NCBI GenBank assembly: GCA_016791475.1
Contig: JAEUWI010000059.1
Location: 1 to 42,884, forward strand
Direction: 5' to 3'
DNA length: 42,884 nucleotides
Source of the DNA: Candidatus Hydrogenedentota bacterium
GTDB lineage: Bacteria; Hydrogenedentota; Hydrogenedentia; Hydrogenedentales; JAEUWI01
The notes under the pieces were generated by a model. It was not told where the DNA came from and searched no databases. It saw only the letters and a program-made list of their open reading frames with translations. Shown here piece by piece: positions 40,793 through 42,884 of this stretch. Position 1 is the first letter of the stretch. The number at the start of each line of letters is the position of its first letter. Both the position numbers and the translations under genes were made by a program.

Positions 40793-40813
40793 GAATTGAG
40801 AATTACGAATTGA
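40779..40813. repeat. 7-bp GAATTNN tandem repeat joining a stop codon to a -35 box
   Basis: Five units: GAATTAA, GAATTGA, GAATTGA, GAATTAC, GAATTGA. The TGA stop of the PQQ dehydrogenase (40790-40792) lies in the second unit. The last unit supplies TTGA of the TTGACA -35 box (40810-40815) of the toxin-antitoxin promoter. Confidence 0.8.
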
Positions 40814-40838
40814 CAAAGTGTAGCCCATGGGCTACAGT
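40810..40838 (+). promoter_or_regulatory. Toxin-antitoxin promoter with 18-bp palindromic operator
   Basis: TTGACA (40810-40815), 17-bp spacer, TACAGT (40833-40838), then six bases to the toxin ATG at 40845. TGTAGCCCATGGGCTACA (40819-40836) is an 18-bp perfect palindrome filling the spacer and overlapping the -10 box. This is where an antitoxin or antitoxin-toxin complex would bind to repress its own promoter. Confidence 0.75.
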
Positions 40839-40844
40839 TATGTT

Positions 40845-41141
40845 ATGCTCGAAGTTCGAAAAACCTCCGAGTTTGCGACCTGGCTGGATACCATGGCCGA
40901 TATCCGGGCGCGGGCTCGTGTGCTCGCGCGAATCGAACGCCTCGCCGCGGGAAATCCGGGTGATGTCAAGCCCATTGGCGAGGGCATTTCGGAATTGAGA
41001 ATTGACTACGGCCCCGGCTACCGCGTGTATTTCAAGCAGCGGGGGAAGACGCTTATCATTTTGTTGGCGGGTGGCGACAAGAGCACCCAGGCCAGGGATA
41101 TTAGAGTCGCCCTCAAGCTGGGGCGCAATTTACCGGAGTAA
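40845..41141 (+). CDS. HI1419-type (RelE/HigB superfamily) toxin
   Basis: A 98-residue protein starting at MLEVRKTSEF. An upstream frame from 40827 would begin inside the operator palindrome and is rejected. It matches the phage-derived Gp49-like/HI1419 addiction-module killer family (TIGR02683): VRKTSEFATWLD, ARARVLARIERLAAGNPGDVKPIGEG, SELRIDYGPGYRVYF, LIILLAGGDKSTQARDI. These proteins share the RelE-type mRNA interferase fold. The antitoxin follows after 4 bp, giving the toxin-first order normal for this family. The mRNA appears leaderless because the -10 box ends six bases before the ATG. Confidence 0.9.
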   Translation: MLEVRKTSEFATWLDTMADIRARARVLARIERLAAGNPGDVKPIGEGISELRIDYGPGYRVYFKQRGKTLIILLAGGDKSTQARDIRVALKLGRNLPE

Positions 41142-41145
41142 AACC

Positions 41146-41445
41146 ATGCCAAAAACCATCACCACCCGTTATGACGTCGCAGAACACCTCAGGACACCGG
41201 AAGAAATGGCGGCCTATCTCGAAGCCGTCCTTGAGGAAGCCGACGGCGATGCCGCATCGGTCGCAAAAGCATTGGGCGACATCGCCCGTGCGAAAGGCAT
41301 GACGCAAGTGGCGCGCGACGCCGGGCTTTCGCGGGAAAGCCTCTACCGAGCCTTGTCCGGCGATCACAGCCCAAGCTTCGACACGATCCTGAAAGTGGTC
41401 GGCGCGCTCGGGCTGAAGTTGCACGCCGAGGCCCATCCGGGTTGA
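41146..41445 (+). CDS. HI1420-type (HigA-like) antitoxin
   Basis: A 99-residue antitoxin with a helix-turn-helix of the TIGR02684 family. The N-terminal part (TTRYDVAEHLRTPEEMAAYLE) is the toxin-contact region. The HTH covers about 48-92 (IARAKGMTQVARDAG, LSRESLYRALSGDHSPSF). GGAG in CCGGAGTAAAACC gives a clear ribosome binding site overlapping the toxin stop, so antitoxin translation is probably more efficient than that of the leaderless toxin. It should neutralise the toxin by direct binding and repress the operon at the palindrome 40819-40836. Confidence 0.9.
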   Translation: MPKTITTRYDVAEHLRTPEEMAAYLEAVLEEADGDAASVAKALGDIARAKGMTQVARDAGLSRESLYRALSGDHSPSFDTILKVVGALGLKLHAEAHPG

Positions 41446-41501
41446 TGAACGCACGTGTGATTCCCGACGCGGAACGGCGCTAGAAAGCTTGGAGCGAAGC
41501 G

Positions 41502-42686
41502 ATGAGAGCTATTACGATTCGATCTGTGGCATCCATTGGACTGGTGTTCAGCGTTTTCTCGGTCTCTGCCGTGGAAGTTGTTGACTACGACATCCAATTG
41601 GACACCATCCACGCCGGCTTCGACAAAAAAACCTGCTGGGTGCACCCCCGCGCGGGGACGATTCCCGGGGAGACCCCGTCCGTCGTGCTGACGATGCAGA
41701 AGCTGCTCCTCAGCGGTTCGGATGTATTCTACGCGCTGAACGAAATGCGCACGGACGACCTGGGCAAGACCTGGAGCGGGCCGACGGAACACGAAACCCT
41801 CGGGCGGCGTCCAAACGACCTGGGCGGAACCTCCGTCGTCTGCGATTTCACGCCCATGTGGCACGCCGCCAGCGGCACGCTCCTGGGTACGGGCCACACC
41901 GCCATGTACAACGCGGAAAACGCCATCGTCGACGAGCGGCCGCGCGCCACCGCCTACGCCGCCTACGACCCCGAGGCCCGCACCTGGACCCCCTGGCGCG
42001 AAATGGAAATGCCGGCCGACCCAATCTTCTACAACAACGGCGCCGGCTGCACCCAGCGCGTGGACCTGCCCAACGGCGACATCCTCCTGCCCATCTACTG
42101 CAAAGGCGCGGCCCCCGGACCCTTCAGCGCCACCGTCGTCCGCGCCCGCTTCGATGGCGAAACCCTCCGCTACGTGGAGCACGGCGACATGCTCAACTAC
42201 GACGTGGAGCGCGGCCTCGCCGAACCCTCCCTCGCCGCCTTCAACGGGCAATACTTCCTCACCCTGCGCAACGATGTAGCCGGGCACGTCACCCGCGGCA
42301 ACGACGGACTACACTTCGATCCGCCCGTCAAATGGACCTTCGACGACGGCGCCGAGCTCGGCAGCTACAACACCCAGCAGCACTGGGTCACCAGCGACAA
42401 GGGCCTCTTCCTCGTCTACACCCGCCGGGGCGCCAACAACGACCACGTCTTCCGCCACCGCGCCCCCCTCTTCATCGCCCAGGTCGGTCCCGAAAAGCTG
42501 TGCGTGATCCGCAACACCGAACGCATCCTCGTCCCCCAGCGCGGCGCGCGACTCGGCAACTTCGCCGTCACCAAAGTCAGCGATGAAGAAACCTGGGTCA
42601 CCGTCGCCGAATGGATGCAGCCCGCCGGTGTGGAGAAGTATGGCTCGGACAATTCCGTGTACGTGGCGAGGATCAAATGGAAGTAA
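41502..42686 (+). CDS. Secreted sialidase-like (BNR/Asp-box) protein
   Basis: A 394-residue exported protein with a signal peptide (IRSVASIGLVFSVFSVSAVE). A six-bladed-propeller, sialidase-like layout is indicated by an Asp-box-like motif RTDDLGKTWSGP (about 84-95), repeated 'hxxP.h....G.hhh' strands (TPMWHAASGTLLGTG; TQRVDLPNGDILLPIYCKG; EPSLAAFNGQYFLTLRND) and conserved acidic/aromatic residues. It belongs with exo-alpha-sialidase-like proteins that are numerous in planctomycete-type genomes. True sialidase activity is not assured because the Arg triad cannot be assigned. It completes a run of secreted glycan-related genes. The GAATTGAG/AATAGTGA repeats begin 15 bp beyond its stop. Confidence 0.78.
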   Translation: MRAITIRSVASIGLVFSVFSVSAVEVVDYDIQLDTIHAGFDKKTCWVHPRAGTIPGETPSVVLTMQKLLLSGSDVFYALNEMRTDDLGKTWSGPTEHETLGRRPNDLGGTSVVCDFTPMWHAASGTLLGTGHTAMYNAENAIVDERPRATAYAAYDPEARTWTPWREMEMPADPIFYNNGAGCTQRVDLPNGDILLPIYCKGAAPGPFSATVVRARFDGETLRYVEHGDMLNYDVERGLAEPSLAAFNGQYFLTLRNDVAGHVTRGNDGLHFDPPVKWTFDDGAELGSYNTQQHWVTSDKGLFLVYTRRGANNDHVFRHRAPLFIAQVGPEKLCVIRNTERILVPQRGARLGNFAVTKVSDEETWVTVAEWMQPAGVEKYGSDNSVYVARIKWK

Positions 42687-42687
42687 T

Positions 42688-42884
42688 CCGCCGGAGGCGG
42701 AAATAGTGAATTGAGAATAGTGAATCCGCGAGCGGAATGGCCAATTAAGAATAGAGAATAGGGAATTGAAACCCAAATGGCAGGCGCAAGCGCTCCAAAA
42801 TCGAATTCCGATATTTCAATTCACTATTCTAAATCCAAGCTAATCCACCGGCTCAGCCGGTGAGAATTCATTAGGCTCTGCCGT
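42688..42884. repeat. Intergenic repeat tract with two hairpins
   Basis: No gene is visible. CCGCC-GGA-GGCGG (42688-42700) is a hairpin directly after the sialidase-like stop and may end its transcript. It is followed by AATAGTGAATTGAG / AATAGTGAAT and AATTAAGAATAGAGAATAGGG repeats (about 42702-42769), then the inverted copy TTCAATTCACTATTCT (about 42817-42832), and CACCGGC-TCA-GCCGGTG (42846-42862). Confidence 0.65.

Noticed and set aside
38600-40828. 742-codon open frame antisense to the PQQ dehydrogenase
   Set aside because: Gly/Ala/Val-rich translation with no domains. It is the expected shadow of a gene with GC-rich third positions, and the plus-strand product has clear PQQ and haem motifs.
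40990-41005. GAATTGAGAATTG inside the toxin gene as another copy of the intergenic repeat
   Set aside because: It encodes the conserved family motif SELRIDYG, so the resemblance is most simply chance.

Overview
The window is GC-rich (roughly 60% by eye), densely coded bacterial chromosome from a Gram-negative organism: it has a secretin, type IV pilus-type ATPases, lipid A/phospholipid-type acyltransferase chemistry and a capsule-type export apparatus. It lacks rRNA, tRNA, phage, IS transposase and CRISPR. The mixture of RNase Y with YmdB, an exopolysaccharide locus of the PEP-CTERM/exosortase style, secreted beta-propeller hydrolase-like proteins, a PQQ dehydrogenase and DUF5678/aspartic-protease-like genes fits an uncultured member of the Planctomycetes/Hydrogenedentota/Lentisphaerae grade. 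That placement is inference from gene content only.

Layout. 1-9160 (all minus strand): a zinc-ribbon protein, an ECF sigma / zinc anti-sigma / DUF4097 surface-protein operon, a PilT-type ATPase, a secreted transglutaminase-like FN3 protein and a small disordered protein. 9421-18300: a PlsC-type acyltransferase (plus), then a minus-strand housekeeping block of glycosyltransferase, smc, ymdB and rny (RNase Y). A nested 200-bp palindrome separates smc from ymdB, and a promoter with a 250-nt structured leader precedes rny. 18300-22720: an accessory patch with a retropepsin-like protein, a DUF5678-like protein, an unknown protein, a sigma-54 activator with a degenerate receiver domain, and a secreted GH32/43-like propeller protein.

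22890-34060 is the most interesting part. An FHA-GAF-HD-GYP c-di-GMP phosphodiesterase is transcribed away from a five-gene operon: an ExeA-like AAA ATPase, a bitopic TPR protein with a long acidic disordered cytoplasmic region, a protein that fuses a Wza-type polysaccharide-export domain to a type II/IV-pilus secretin, a Wzz/BY-kinase with an eight-tyrosine tail, and a Wzy/O-antigen-ligase-like membrane protein. Read together, this looks like a Wzy-dependent exopolysaccharide system whose outer-membrane channel is a secretin instead of Wza, with an ExeAB-like pair as candidate secretin assembly factors. A second PilT-like ATPase with an unusual N-terminal extension lies convergent to the operon.

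35795-42884: aldehyde dehydrogenase, SGNH hydrolase, PQQ dehydrogenase with an internal cytochrome c domain, an HI1419/HI1420-type toxin-antitoxin pair with a palindromic operator, and a sialidase-like protein. The intergenic spaces here carry short tandem repeats (GAATTNN, GAATTTGGAATAGT, CATACGACC) and an imperfect 30-bp inverted repeat. Some of these repeats run across stop codons and into the -35 box of the toxin promoter.
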